A DNA stretch of 28,802 nucleotides from an uncultured Clostridia bacterium (GTDB lineage Bacteria > Bacillota > Clostridia > Christensenellales > Pumilibacteraceae): positions 1 to 28,802 of the forward strand of contig CANDJX010000002.1 of NCBI GenBank assembly GCA_947385185.1, read 5' to 3'. Shown here one piece after another: positions 16,331 to 24,046 of this stretch. The notes beneath the pieces were generated by a model. The model saw only the letters and a program-made list of their open reading frames with translations. It was not told the DNA's origin and ran no database searches. Made by a program: the position numbers and the translations under genes. Each line of letters begins with the position of its first letter. Positions within the stretch are counted from its first letter, which is position 1.

Positions 16331-17647
16331 ATGAATAAAACGATTAAGAAAGAAATAATCAAGTGGTCGGCATTCTGGGGAATAGTCGCAATTTTATATA
16401 TTGCGGCAAGTATCATAGTGGGCAATTTCGAAACGTATACGTTTGTTTTAATTACGGCAGCTTTTATTTTTACCGTTAAAGCGGCGACGGCTTATCCCAT
16501 AAAAAGAATCTCGGGGAAAAAGATAAGATACGCGGTTTTCGCTATAGTAAACGCTTTTATCCTGGCAGCGGTGTGCATAGGCGGATATTTCGTCATAACG
16601 AACGGCAGCGACGGCAACGCGGGATATATAAACTCTCTCGACTATTCGGTATTCTCGCACTCATCCGAATACAATTACGACGCGGATACGGGCGTATATA
16701 CCGTGCGGTCCGAAAACGACTCGTTCAGGATACTGCAGCTTACCGACGTGCATATATGCGCGGGAGTGAATACGCACGTCGCCGACAAAAAGGCGTTCGA
16801 CGCGTGCTATTCCCTCGTCAGGGACACGCAGCCCGATCTGATCGTCGTTACCGGCGATATTGCGTACACTATGATTCTTCAGACATTAAGTCTGAATAAC
16901 TTAAAACCGATGCGACAGTTCTGTACTTTTATGAATAATATCGGAGTGCCGTGGACTATGGTTTACGGAAACCACGACACCGACGAGGCGCTTTTCGGTC
17001 ATGCGGATACGGAGAATCTGTTCGCGCAGCTTAAAGCCGAAGGCGCGCCTATGCTGTACGCGGACAAGAAACCGGACATATCTGGCAGATACAATCAATA
17101 CATACGCGTGGAAAACGCCGACGGCAGCCTTAACCGCGTATTGTTCCTCATCGATTCCAACTCGTATACCGACGGCGGCGGGGCTTTGTCGCTGAAATAC
17201 GACAACGTACACGAGGATCAGATAGCCTGGTATTCGGATACCGTCGATAAACTTTCGGAAGGCAGTGACGAGCCCGTACGCTCTTTCGTGTATATGCATA
17301 TACCGTTCCGCGCGTTTGACGACGCTCAAATTGCTCTGAAAAACGGTTCTCCTGAGGCGGAATATCTATTCGGAACGAACGACGAGAAAGTATGCTATCC
17401 CGAAACGGAAAGCGGGTTCTTCGATAAAATCCTCGAAAAACGCAGCACGGACGCCGTATTCGTAGGACACGACCATATAAACACGATGGGCATAAATTAC
17501 AAAGGCGTGGACCTCGTGTACGGCAAATCTATAGATTACTCCGCATATCCGCGCATTTTAAGTCGAAAGCCCCAACGCGGCGGTACTCTCGTGACGCTTG
17601 ATACGTCGGGCGGATATAATATCAGGCAGATAGACTACACGGAATAA
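16331..17647 (+). CDS. Membrane-anchored calcineurin-like metallophosphoesterase
   Basis: A 438-residue protein. Three hydrophobic segments at about residues 12-32, 36-55 and 66-90 anchor it; the catalytic domain follows and likely faces outside. All metal-binding motifs of the calcineurin-like family are intact: TDVH (Asp139, His141), TGD (Asp176), GNHD (Asn214, His215, Asp216), MHIP (His323) and GHDH (His380, His382). It most resembles the purple-acid-phosphatase/DCR2-like branch; the substrate is unknown. No good ribosome binding site precedes the ATG, and the 15-base gap after the AraC gene suggests dependence on upstream translation. Why a phosphoesterase is paired with a sugar regulator is unclear. 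Confidence 0.9.
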   Translation: MNKTIKKEIIKWSAFWGIVAILYIAASIIVGNFETYTFVLITAAFIFTVKAATAYPIKRISGKKIRYAVFAIVNAFILAAVCIGGYFVITNGSDGNAGYINSLDYSVFSHSSEYNYDADTGVYTVRSENDSFRILQLTDVHICAGVNTHVADKKAFDACYSLVRDTQPDLIVVTGDIAYTMILQTLSLNNLKPMRQFCTFMNNIGVPWTMVYGNHDTDEALFGHADTENLFAQLKAEGAPMLYADKKPDISGRYNQYIRVENADGSLNRVLFLIDSNSYTDGGGALSLKYDNVHEDQIAWYSDTVDKLSEGSDEPVRSFVYMHIPFRAFDDAQIALKNGSPEAEYLFGTNDEKVCYPETESGFFDKILEKRSTDAVFVGHDHINTMGINYKGVDLVYGKSIDYSAYPRILSRKPQRGGTLVTLDTSGGYNIRQIDYTE

Positions 17648-17651
17648 ATCT

Positions 17652-17673
17652 CCCGAACATATAAGTCGGGTTT
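17652..17673 (+). terminator. Weak hairpin after the phosphoesterase gene
   Basis: CCCGA (17652-17656) pairs with TCGGG (17666-17670) across a 9-nt loop, followed by TTT. Short stem and short T run; the larger palindrome at 17702-17781 probably helps end transcription. An eight-C run lies between them. Confidence 0.45.
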
Positions 17674-17701
17674 CTACTTATCTCCCCCCCCGTTTACAAG
17701 C

Positions 17702-17781
17702 AAACGACCGAACGGAAATTGAAATGCACCCCAAAAGTCAGACAAACTTTTGAGGTGCACAGCAGTTCCGTTCGGTTGTTT
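17702..17781. repeat. 80-bp nested palindrome between convergent genes
   Basis: The outer arms AAACGACCGAACGGAA (17702-17717) and its near-complement 17766-17781 match at 15 of 16 positions. Inside is a second inverted repeat, TGCACC at 17725-17730 with GGTGCA at 17754-17759, and AAAAGT/ACTTTT closer in. The loop is about seven bases. It ends two bases before the stop of the minus-strand gene, so it may act as a bidirectional terminator. The inner part resembles abutted insertion-sequence ends; no transposase is nearby. Confidence 0.75.
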
Positions 17782-17782
17782 A

Positions 17783-18712
17783 TTATATCTTCTTTTTGCG
17801 TTTTACGGACTGCGCCAGATATACGACCTGGACGACCGCGCCGATCGCAGAAAAGACGAACGTCAACACCATATCTATAATAAATCCGTTGCGGATCTCG
17901 TCGCTTTCGCGCATCAATAAACCGAACGCTTCGAACGCAGACATATCCACGCCCGCTTCCGCCGCCGCAATACCCGACGCCACGATATAAATGATAAGTA
18001 TGGAAAGCATCAGCATGACGAATGTGGTCACGGTAACGATGACGATCATCATTTTGTTCGGTTTGCCCTTAAACTTCTGATACAGAAACGCGCCCGCGGT
18101 AATAGCCACGATCGCGGAGACAGCGGATACGAAACCTGCGATATACAATACTACCGCGATTGCCACGCCGGCAAGCGCGCCGATAAACGCGCCGAGAAAT
18201 CCTCGCACGTAATTATTCGGAGCGTTGGCAAATTCCTCGTCCTCGGCTTCGATCACCGCGTTTATATCCTCGATACAACCCGTATCCAAAGTGACTTTCA
18301 GTCCGTCTATATCCCGACGATCGGAAGCGACCGTATCGAGCGACTTACCGCACCTCGGACAGCTATGACGGTTTTCCGCGCCGCTCGACGAAAGAATGCC
18401 GCATACGGTATCGAACAACGACGGCAATTCGGATACGATCTTGCCTACGGTCAGAGCATTCAGAATAAACAAAAGACCGTACGGCGTGAATGTGAATTTG
18501 CAATGCCTGAGCTTCGCAGAGCACAGCTTTTCGTTGATTGCGCGCTTGCACTCGTCCGTACCGTAGAACGCAATATGCAGTTTTATCGGCGCTTGCGAAT
18601 TCATGGGCGAATACAAAAAATTCGTTTCGTAGTCGCGCACGAATCCGTATGCGGAGTTCCCCTCGACGGTAAGCCCGCGGTCTTCGAGCGCATACTTCAA
18701 GTTCTTATTCAT
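17783..18712 (-). CDS. Membrane protein with a CxxC motif, function unknown
   Basis: I do not recognise this protein. The ~310-residue product has a cytoplasmic-looking N-terminal half with scattered cysteines, including a single CPRCG knuckle near residues 119-123 (half of a zinc ribbon or a redox pair). Four or five hydrophobic segments follow at about 172-192, 194-212, 222-249 and 278-303, and it ends with a basic tail KRKKKI. Two ATGs follow each other (18715 and 18712). I prefer the second because its distance to AGGAGG (seven bases) is better. The upstream region has a promoter-like sequence with long spacing and a perfect Spo0A-box-like site (18767-18777), so sporulation or stationary-phase control is possible. 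Confidence 0.75.
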   Translation of the reverse strand: MNKNLKYALEDRGLTVEGNSAYGFVRDYETNFLYSPMNSQAPIKLHIAFYGTDECKRAINEKLCSAKLRHCKFTFTPYGLLFILNALTVGKIVSELPSLFDTVCGILSSSGAENRHSCPRCGKSLDTVASDRRDIDGLKVTLDTGCIEDINAVIEAEDEEFANAPNNYVRGFLGAFIGALAGVAIAVVLYIAGFVSAVSAIVAITAGAFLYQKFKGKPNKMMIVIVTVTTFVMLMLSILIIYIVASGIAAAEAGVDMSAFEAFGLLMRESDEIRNGFIIDMVLTFVFSAIGAVVQVVYLAQSVKRKKKI

Positions 18713-18732
18713 CATTTTCCTCCTTTGAAATT

Positions 18733-18777
18733 ATTATAACATTTCATTGCACATATCCGTCAAGCGATTTCGACAAA
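18733..18777 (-). promoter_or_regulatory. Possible Spo0A-controlled promoter of the CxxC membrane protein gene
   Basis: On the minus strand, TTTGTCGAAAT (18777-18767) matches the known 0A-box TTTGTCGAA. It lies a few bases upstream of a -35-like TTGACG (18763-18758). TATAAT (18738-18733) follows after a 19-nt spacer, longer than optimal. An overlapping or adjacent box with poor spacing is the arrangement of known Spo0A-activated sigma-A promoters such as spoIIG. Binding is inferred. Confidence 0.55.
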
Positions 18778-18815
18778 CAAAAACGGATTTTGCGGAATAA
18801 TTCGCAAAATCCGTT
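18777..18815 (-). terminator. Intrinsic terminator of spo0A
   Basis: A perfect 12-bp stem, ACGGATTTTGCG (18784-18795) with its complement 18804-18815, 8-nt loop, and a T-rich tail on the minus strand (TTTTTG). It is 54 bases after the spo0A stop. Confidence 0.88.
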
Positions 18816-18868
18816 TCGGCTCGGATATTCAATCTTAACTTTGTTTCAATGCAACTTTCGAAAAATTT

Positions 18869-19597
18869 TTACACCGACTCGAGCAACATCTTGTCCGCTA
18901 CAAGCGCGATGAATTCGCCGTTGGTCGGCTTTTCGTTCTGCGTATAGACCCGGACGCCGAACAGACTGTTTATATTCTCGATCTTGCCGCGGTTCCACGC
19001 CACTTCTATGGCATGGCGTATAGCGCGTTCGACCTTGCTCGGCGAAGTATCGAAGCGGCGCGCGACTTCGGGATAAAGCCGCTTGGTAATGCTGTTTATG
19101 ATGTCGGGATTGTCAATCGCCATTTTGATCGCTTCGCGCAGAAACTGATACCCCTTTATATGCGCGGGAATGCCGACGGTAATGAATATGTTCGTGATCT
19201 TTTCCTCGAGCGATTTATTGCGCACGCGCACCGCGGTACTCTCTTTCATACATTCGGAAATGCGCGCGTCGAGCTGTTCGAAGCGAAAAGGCTTCATCAT
19301 ATAATATCTTGCGCCCAAACTTGCCGCTTTCGTTACGAACGACCCCACCGACAACGCGCTCATCACGATCACGCGACGGCTCGTTCCTATCTGTTCGAGC
19401 ACGCCGTAACCGTCGAGCTTCGGCATAACGAGATCGAGCAAAACCACGTCCGGATCGGTCGCCGCGATCTTCGTAAGCGCTTCTTCGCCGTCCACGGCCG
19501 TAGCCACTACCTCGTACTCGTTCTTGCCCGAAAAATATTCGGTGAGCTGTGCGAGAAATTCCCTGTTGTCGTCCACTATTGCAAGTTTGATCTGCAT
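18869..19597 (-). CDS. spo0A: Sporulation master response regulator Spo0A
   Basis: A 242-residue response regulator; B. subtilis Spo0A has 267 residues. The receiver domain (1-120) has the acidic pocket Asp9/Asp10, phosphorylation site Asp55 (VVLLDLVMP), Ser80 and Lys102. The C-terminal DNA-binding domain is the Spo0A type, with SKVERAIRHAIEVAWNRG near residue 195 and the preceding block HIKGYQFLREAI. Phosphorylated Spo0A binds TGTCGAA boxes and starts sporulation. GGAGG precedes the ATG, and a promoter lies at 19627-19655. The gene usually follows spoIVB in Clostridia and Bacilli; here its upstream neighbour is a divergent dehydrogenase. Confidence 0.96.
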   Translation of the reverse strand: MQIKLAIVDDNREFLAQLTEYFSGKNEYEVVATAVDGEEALTKIAATDPDVVLLDLVMPKLDGYGVLEQIGTSRRVIVMSALSVGSFVTKAASLGARYYMMKPFRFEQLDARISECMKESTAVRVRNKSLEEKITNIFITVGIPAHIKGYQFLREAIKMAIDNPDIINSITKRLYPEVARRFDTSPSKVERAIRHAIEVAWNRGKIENINSLFGVRVYTQNEKPTNGEFIALVADKMLLESV

Positions 19598-19626
19598 TTG
19601 ATTTGCCTCCGTGTTTTTTCGGTCAT

Positions 19627-19655
19627 ATTATATCAAAAACCGCGGGAAATCGCAA
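19627..19655 (-). promoter_or_regulatory. Promoter of spo0A
   Basis: On the minus strand, TTGCGA (19655-19650), 17-nt spacer, TATAAT (19632-19627). The predicted start near 19620 leaves a short leader with GGAGG. The -35 is weaker than consensus. Confidence 0.65.
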
Positions 19656-19714
19656 TTTTCGAGGGGCAAGAATAAGGGCGTATATGTTCGTAATTCCACG
19701 AATATGCGCCGCAA

Positions 19715-19724
19715 TTGTCGAAAA
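19715..19724 (+). promoter_or_regulatory. Spo0A-box-like site between spo0A and the dehydrogenase gene
   Basis: TTGTCGAAAA matches the 0A-box core TGTCGAA. It is about 60 bases upstream of the spo0A -35 and 21 bases upstream of the dehydrogenase -35, so it could serve autoregulation, the divergent gene, or both. A 7-bp core can occur by chance; position is the main support. Confidence 0.45.
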
Positions 19725-19745
19725 CGTACCTATGCCACCGAAGTA

Positions 19746-19774
19746 TTGACAAACGGCTGTGAAAATGGTATAAT
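19746..19774 (+). promoter_or_regulatory. Consensus promoter giving a leaderless dehydrogenase transcript
   Basis: TTGACA at 19746-19751, 17-nt spacer, TATAAT at 19769-19774: a perfect sigma-A promoter. Only six bases separate the -10 element from the ATG at 19781, so the normal start position is the A of the start codon. No ribosome binding site can fit. Confidence 0.82.
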
Positions 19775-19780
19775 GTCGGC

Positions 19781-20791
19781 ATGAAAGCATGGAGAATAAC
19801 GGCTCCGGAAACGCTCGAACAGGTCGATCTGCCGAGCGAGGAAACGGGACCGAAAGAAGTCAAAATCAAAGTCGGTTACGGTCTGATCTCGCACCCCGAC
19901 GTTCAGACGTATTTAGGCTCGGACAAAGCCGTACTTCCCGTCGTCCCCGGCGGATCGTGCTCGGGCATGGTCGTCGAAGTCGGATCCGAAGTGACCGAAG
20001 TAAGCCGCGGCGACCGGGTGTTCATACACCCGCAGAAGCTGTGCGGCGAATGTTCGGACTGCCGCGAAGGAAAAGGCAATTGCGCGAACGTGGAATACTA
20101 CGGTATCACCCGCAACGGATTCATGCGCGATTTCGCCGTCGTGGGCGAACGCGACTGTATCAAGATTCCCGACCGCATTCCGGGCAAGGAAACGGTATTT
20201 CTCGACTATATAGCGCTCGCGGTGAGCACCATCGAAGCGCTCAAAGTAAAAAAAGGCGAACATCTCGTTATCTCGGGCGCAAGCACGCTCGGCATAATCC
20301 TCGGACAGGTCGCGCTGTATTATCAGGCGGTGCCCGTGCTCGTGGACAGCAACGACGACTATCTCGCAATGGCGGAAGAAACAGGCATATATTATACGGC
20401 GAACACGACCAAAAACGCGCACGATAAAATCTTCCATATCACGGGCGGCAAAATGGTAGAATGCGTCGCGCACATCGCTACGGGTGGTATCGACGTCGGG
20501 CAAAGCATAGACCTTGCCGGTCGGGGCGGCAGAGTGGCGATCGTCGGACGGTACGGCGCGGAATATTCGCTCGACTGTTCCCTTCTCCCCGTCATCGAAC
20601 GAAACATCGGCATAATAGGCGTTTCGCACGGCATAGGCAGTACGCGCATCGCGATCAATATGCTGGCGAATAAAGCGATCAAGGTCGACAAACTCATCAG
20701 CCGCGAAGTCGGATTCGCCGACGTCCCCGAAGTTCTGAAAACCAACGCCGTCAGTCGCGAACACTTAAAAACCGTAATATCTTTCGGATAA
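19781..20791 (+). CDS. Zinc-type alcohol dehydrogenase family (MDR) protein
   Basis: A 336-residue medium-chain dehydrogenase/reductase. It has the N-terminal GroES-like fold and a structural-zinc cysteine cluster CGECSDCREGKGNC (Cys88, 91, 94, 101), with one residue fewer before the last Cys than usual. The cofactor domain has ISGASTLGIILGQVA near 165-180 and GRGGRVAIVGRYG near 248. The catalytic zinc ligands look lost: the usual Cys in GxCxxD is replaced (LISHPDVQTY), and the usual GHE motif reads GGSCSG. It may therefore use a different mechanism or have a non-catalytic role; the substrate is unknown. The start is forced by the promoter, since the ATG lies at the predicted transcription start. 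Divergent from spo0A. Confidence 0.88.
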   Translation: MKAWRITAPETLEQVDLPSEETGPKEVKIKVGYGLISHPDVQTYLGSDKAVLPVVPGGSCSGMVVEVGSEVTEVSRGDRVFIHPQKLCGECSDCREGKGNCANVEYYGITRNGFMRDFAVVGERDCIKIPDRIPGKETVFLDYIALAVSTIEALKVKKGEHLVISGASTLGIILGQVALYYQAVPVLVDSNDDYLAMAEETGIYYTANTTKNAHDKIFHITGGKMVECVAHIATGGIDVGQSIDLAGRGGRVAIVGRYGAEYSLDCSLLPVIERNIGIIGVSHGIGSTRIAINMLANKAIKVDKLISREVGFADVPEVLKTNAVSREHLKTVISFG

Positions 20792-20836
20792 TCTTCGAAA
20801 CGCGACGTTGCGCCCGACAGTATAATCCACCGCAAT

Positions 20837-20874
20837 AAAAAACGGCGGGAACTTCAAAGTTCCTGCCGTTTTGT
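20837..20874. terminator. Bidirectional intrinsic terminator
   Basis: AACGGCGGGAACTT (20841-20854) pairs with 20857-20870 with one G-T wobble and a very short loop. On the minus strand it is followed by six T (20842-20837), on the plus strand by TTTTG. It ends the dehydrogenase gene on one side and the valS-secB unit on the other. Confidence 0.88.
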
Positions 20875-20954
20875 CTGTAATTCATGTCCGATACGGATCG
20901 ATACGCGCATTCCTCGCGTTCCGATCCTCGCTCGCAAACGTTCGATTTACGCCG

Positions 20955-21365
20955 TCACACCTTTTCGTCTGGGAAAAGCGCGCCGCCGTCGAGAGGCGGA
21001 AGCATAAGCGGATTGATCATAGCAGCCGAGGTGAGGTTGGTGATCGCGCAGCGCAGGTACGGGAAAGTAGCGCGCGTAGCGGCATTGATAAACTCCTTTT
21101 CGTCCTCCGCCAGCCAGATCTCCTCGTCGAGATCGAACACGGCTACAAGCCGTATCGCGAGATCGAAAGGCTTAGGCTCGTTTTCGGTGCTTACCATTTT
21201 GACCGTCAATTCGACGATACGACGCTTGGGAAGCTCTTTGACCTTCTTAAGCTGTCTGTTGAATTCGGGTTTTATCTCGAATTTTGTCTGCGGATCGGCT
21301 TTGACTACGTTGAGGCGGAACCGCATATCCTCGCAGTGCATACCGAGCATTTTGAAGTTGATCAT
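20955..21365 (-). CDS. SecB-like protein-export chaperone
   Basis: A 136-residue protein. The C-terminal half resembles SecB: ATFPYLRCAITNLTSAAM then LMLPPLDGGALF corresponds to the E. coli stretch with FPYARECITSMVSRGTFP and LAPVNFDALF. The middle, with alternating ELTVKMVSTE and DLAIRLVAVFDLDE, fits SecB beta strands. SecB holds unfolded preproteins for SecA; the export chaperone is classically proteobacterial and mostly absent from Bacillota, though SecB-like proteins also work as toxin-antitoxin chaperones. No toxin-antitoxin pair is visible nearby. AGGAG precedes the ATG. It follows valS by 46 bases with no terminator between, so it is probably cotranscribed. The role here is inferred. 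Confidence 0.75.
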   Translation of the reverse strand: MINFKMLGMHCEDMRFRLNVVKADPQTKFEIKPEFNRQLKKVKELPKRRIVELTVKMVSTENEPKPFDLAIRLVAVFDLDEEIWLAEDEKEFINAATRATFPYLRCAITNLTSAAMINPLMLPPLDGGALFPDEKV

Positions 21366-21411
21366 ATTTTTCTCTCCTTATTCGACTTTTTGTCTTTGAT
21401 TTTTATTACTA

Positions 21412-24039
21412 TTATAATTTGCTCGTCTCGGCGGTCTTACTCTCGAGAACGGCTATTCTCTCTTTATATTTTTCGATTTTTTCGCGTTCCGCATCCACAA
21501 GCGCTTTGGGCGCTTTGGCAACGAATTTCTCATTCGCGAGTTTGCCTTCGGCGCGCGCAAGCTCTCCCTTTGCGTTGTCGAGCTCTTTGCCGAGACGCTC
21601 GAGCTCCTTATCGCGATCGACGAGTTCGCCGAGCGGGATATAAACTTCGCCGAACGCCGTGATTATCGTGGTGCAACCGTCGGGTTTGCTTACCACTTCG
21701 GCAAAATCGTTCCCCGACGCGAGCTTGACGAGATATTCTCCCGCCGATCCGAGAAGTTTGGAAATCAGCGCGTTCGGCTTGACGAATATCGAAGTGCGTC
21801 TGTTCGGCTTGACGCCCATGTCCGCGCGTACGGCGCGTATGCGCTTTATCGCGTCCATGACCGCTTCCATTTTGCGCGCGTCGATCCTGTAACTTTTCAG
21901 ATCCTTAACCGACGGATACGGCGAAATCATTATGTCCTCCGCGTCGCGCACCGCTTCGGGCAGGTTGTCGTAAACTTCCGCCGTGATGAACGGGATAACG
22001 GGATGCGCGAGTTTGAGAATATCGCGAAGCACCCGGACGAGCACCGACACGGTAGCCTGACGTTTTTTCTCGTCCGACGAATACAGCGAAACTTTCGAAA
22101 GCTCGATATACCAGTCGCAGAACTCGCCCCATACGAAATCGTACAGCCTGTTCGCCGCAAGACCGACTTCGTAACGCTCCATATACTTGCTTACGTCGGC
22201 GATCGTTTCGTTCAATCGCGTAACGATCCACTTGTCGGCGAGCGTAAGTCTGACTTTTTCGATCGGCAGGATTTCCACGCCCTCGGCGTTCATGAGCACG
22301 AAACGCGACGCGTTCCATATCTTGTTCATGAAATTGCGGAAACCTTCCTGTTTTTTGGTCGAATATTTGATGTCGCCGCCCGCCGAAACGCCGGACACGA
22401 GCGATATGCGCAGGACGTCCGCGCCCACCTCGTCGATTATTTCGAGCGGGTCTATGCCGTTGCCGAGACTCTTGGACAGTTTGCGTCCGAGTTCGTCGCG
22501 CACGAGTCCGTGAATAAGCACGGTATCGAAAGGAGCCTGTCCCATGAACTCGAGTCCCGAATATATCATTCTCGAAACCCAGAACGTAATGATGTCGTAC
22601 GCCGTGATAAGCACGTTCGTCGGATAGAAATATTCGAGATCGGGAGTCTTGTCCGGCCAGCCGAGCGTAGAGAACGGCCAGAGCGCGGAGGAGAACCAGG
22701 TGTCGAGCACGTCCTCGTCCTGACGCACGGGCGCGCCGCACTTCGGGCATACCTTCAGTTCTTCGCGGCTTACGAATTCCCCGCCGCACGCGTCGCAGTA
22801 GAACACGGGTATGCGGTGCCCCCACCACAATTGACGCGATATGCACCAGTCGCGGATATTCTCCATCCAGTGCAGATAATTCTTTTCGAACCGCTTGGGA
22901 AGATAGCGGAGTTTTTTATTTTTTACTACGTCGATAGCAGGCTTTGCAAGCTCGCTCATTCTGACGAACCACTGTTTGGACACGATCGGTTCGATCGCCG
23001 CGTGGCAGCGATGACAATGCCCCACGTTATGCGTATGCGGTTCGGTCTTTACGAGCAGTCCGAGCGCTTCGAGATCGGCGACCATGGCGCTGCGCGCTTC
23101 GTAACGCTCCATACCGGCATACTTGCCCGCAAGCTCGTTCATGTGCCCCGTATCATCCATGACGCGCATGACCTCGAGATTGTGACGAAGTCCTACTTCG
23201 AAGTCGTTGGGGTCGTGCGCCGGCGTGATCTTGACCGCGCCGGTACCGAACGATTTATCAACGTATTCGTCGGCGATAACGGGGATCGTGCGGTCGGTAA
23301 GCGGCAACGCGAGCTGTTTGCCGACGAGCTTTGCGTAACGCTTATCGCCGGGATGTACGGCGACCGCCATATCGCCGAGCAACGTTTCGGGACGGGTAGT
23401 CGCAACGATTATGCCCTCTCCGCCGCCGACTTCGGGATAACGGATATGCCAGAGGTTGCCCTCCTCGGTCTCGTACTCGACTTCCGCGTCCGAAATAGCC
23501 GTTTTGCAGTGCGGACACTGATTGACGATCCTCGCGCCGTGATAGATCCAGCCTTTTTCGTAATATCTTACGAACGTTTCTTTTACCGCGCGCGATAAAT
23601 TGTCGTCCATCGTAAACGCGAGCCTGTCCCAATCGCAAGAAGAACCGAGCTGTTCGAGCTGCTTAATTATCCTTCCGCCGTACTGCTCTTTCCATGCGAA
23701 CGCGCGCTTAAGAAAGCCTTCGCGTCCGAGCTGTTCTTTCGTAATACCTTCCTCGGCGAGTTTGTCTATGATTTTCACTTCGGTTGCGATAGACGCGTGA
23801 TCGGTGCCGGGAAGCCAGAGGGTTTCGTAACCCTTCATTCTCTTATAACGTATTATGGAGTCCTGTACCGTCATCGTCAACGCGTGACCGATGTGAAGCT
23901 GTCCCGTGATATTGGGCGGAGGCATCATGACGGTAAAAGGTTTCTTATCTTTATTAGGGTGTGCGGAAAAATATTTATTATCCTTCCACTTGGAATATAA
24001 TCTCTTTTCGAATCTTTTCGGGTCGAATGTCGTGTCCAT
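21412..24039 (-). CDS. valS: Valyl-tRNA synthetase
   Basis: An 875-residue class Ia synthetase that charges tRNA-Val. It has the HIGH motif at 49-52 (PPPNITGQLHIGHAL), a KMSKS-type loop as GRKLSKSLGNG, cysteine pairs CPHC and CDAC/CPKC typical of zinc binding, and DVLDTWFSSALWPF. The C-terminal coiled-coil arm (about 810-875, rich in Glu, Lys and Leu) binds the tRNA elbow. The ATG at 24039 starts MDTTFDPKRFEK; the open frame runs on upstream, but no supported start exists there and it would be antisense to the importer genes. The gene appears leaderless: its -10 box lies seven bases before the ATG, so there is no room for the T-box leader that often controls valS in Bacillota. Confidence 0.97.
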   Translation of the reverse strand: MDTTFDPKRFEKRLYSKWKDNKYFSAHPNKDKKPFTVMMPPPNITGQLHIGHALTMTVQDSIIRYKRMKGYETLWLPGTDHASIATEVKIIDKLAEEGITKEQLGREGFLKRAFAWKEQYGGRIIKQLEQLGSSCDWDRLAFTMDDNLSRAVKETFVRYYEKGWIYHGARIVNQCPHCKTAISDAEVEYETEEGNLWHIRYPEVGGGEGIIVATTRPETLLGDMAVAVHPGDKRYAKLVGKQLALPLTDRTIPVIADEYVDKSFGTGAVKITPAHDPNDFEVGLRHNLEVMRVMDDTGHMNELAGKYAGMERYEARSAMVADLEALGLLVKTEPHTHNVGHCHRCHAAIEPIVSKQWFVRMSELAKPAIDVVKNKKLRYLPKRFEKNYLHWMENIRDWCISRQLWWGHRIPVFYCDACGGEFVSREELKVCPKCGAPVRQDEDVLDTWFSSALWPFSTLGWPDKTPDLEYFYPTNVLITAYDIITFWVSRMIYSGLEFMGQAPFDTVLIHGLVRDELGRKLSKSLGNGIDPLEIIDEVGADVLRISLVSGVSAGGDIKYSTKKQEGFRNFMNKIWNASRFVLMNAEGVEILPIEKVRLTLADKWIVTRLNETIADVSKYMERYEVGLAANRLYDFVWGEFCDWYIELSKVSLYSSDEKKRQATVSVLVRVLRDILKLAHPVIPFITAEVYDNLPEAVRDAEDIMISPYPSVKDLKSYRIDARKMEAVMDAIKRIRAVRADMGVKPNRRTSIFVKPNALISKLLGSAGEYLVKLASGNDFAEVVSKPDGCTTIITAFGEVYIPLGELVDRDKELERLGKELDNAKGELARAEGKLANEKFVAKAPKALVDAEREKIEKYKERIAVLESKTAETSKL

Positions 24040-24046
24040 AAAAAGA

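Noticed and set aside
20895..20927. Hairpin GGATCG/CGATCC after the SecB-like gene
   Set aside because: A six-base stem with a long loop and no T run; the clear terminator at 20837-20874 explains transcript ends.
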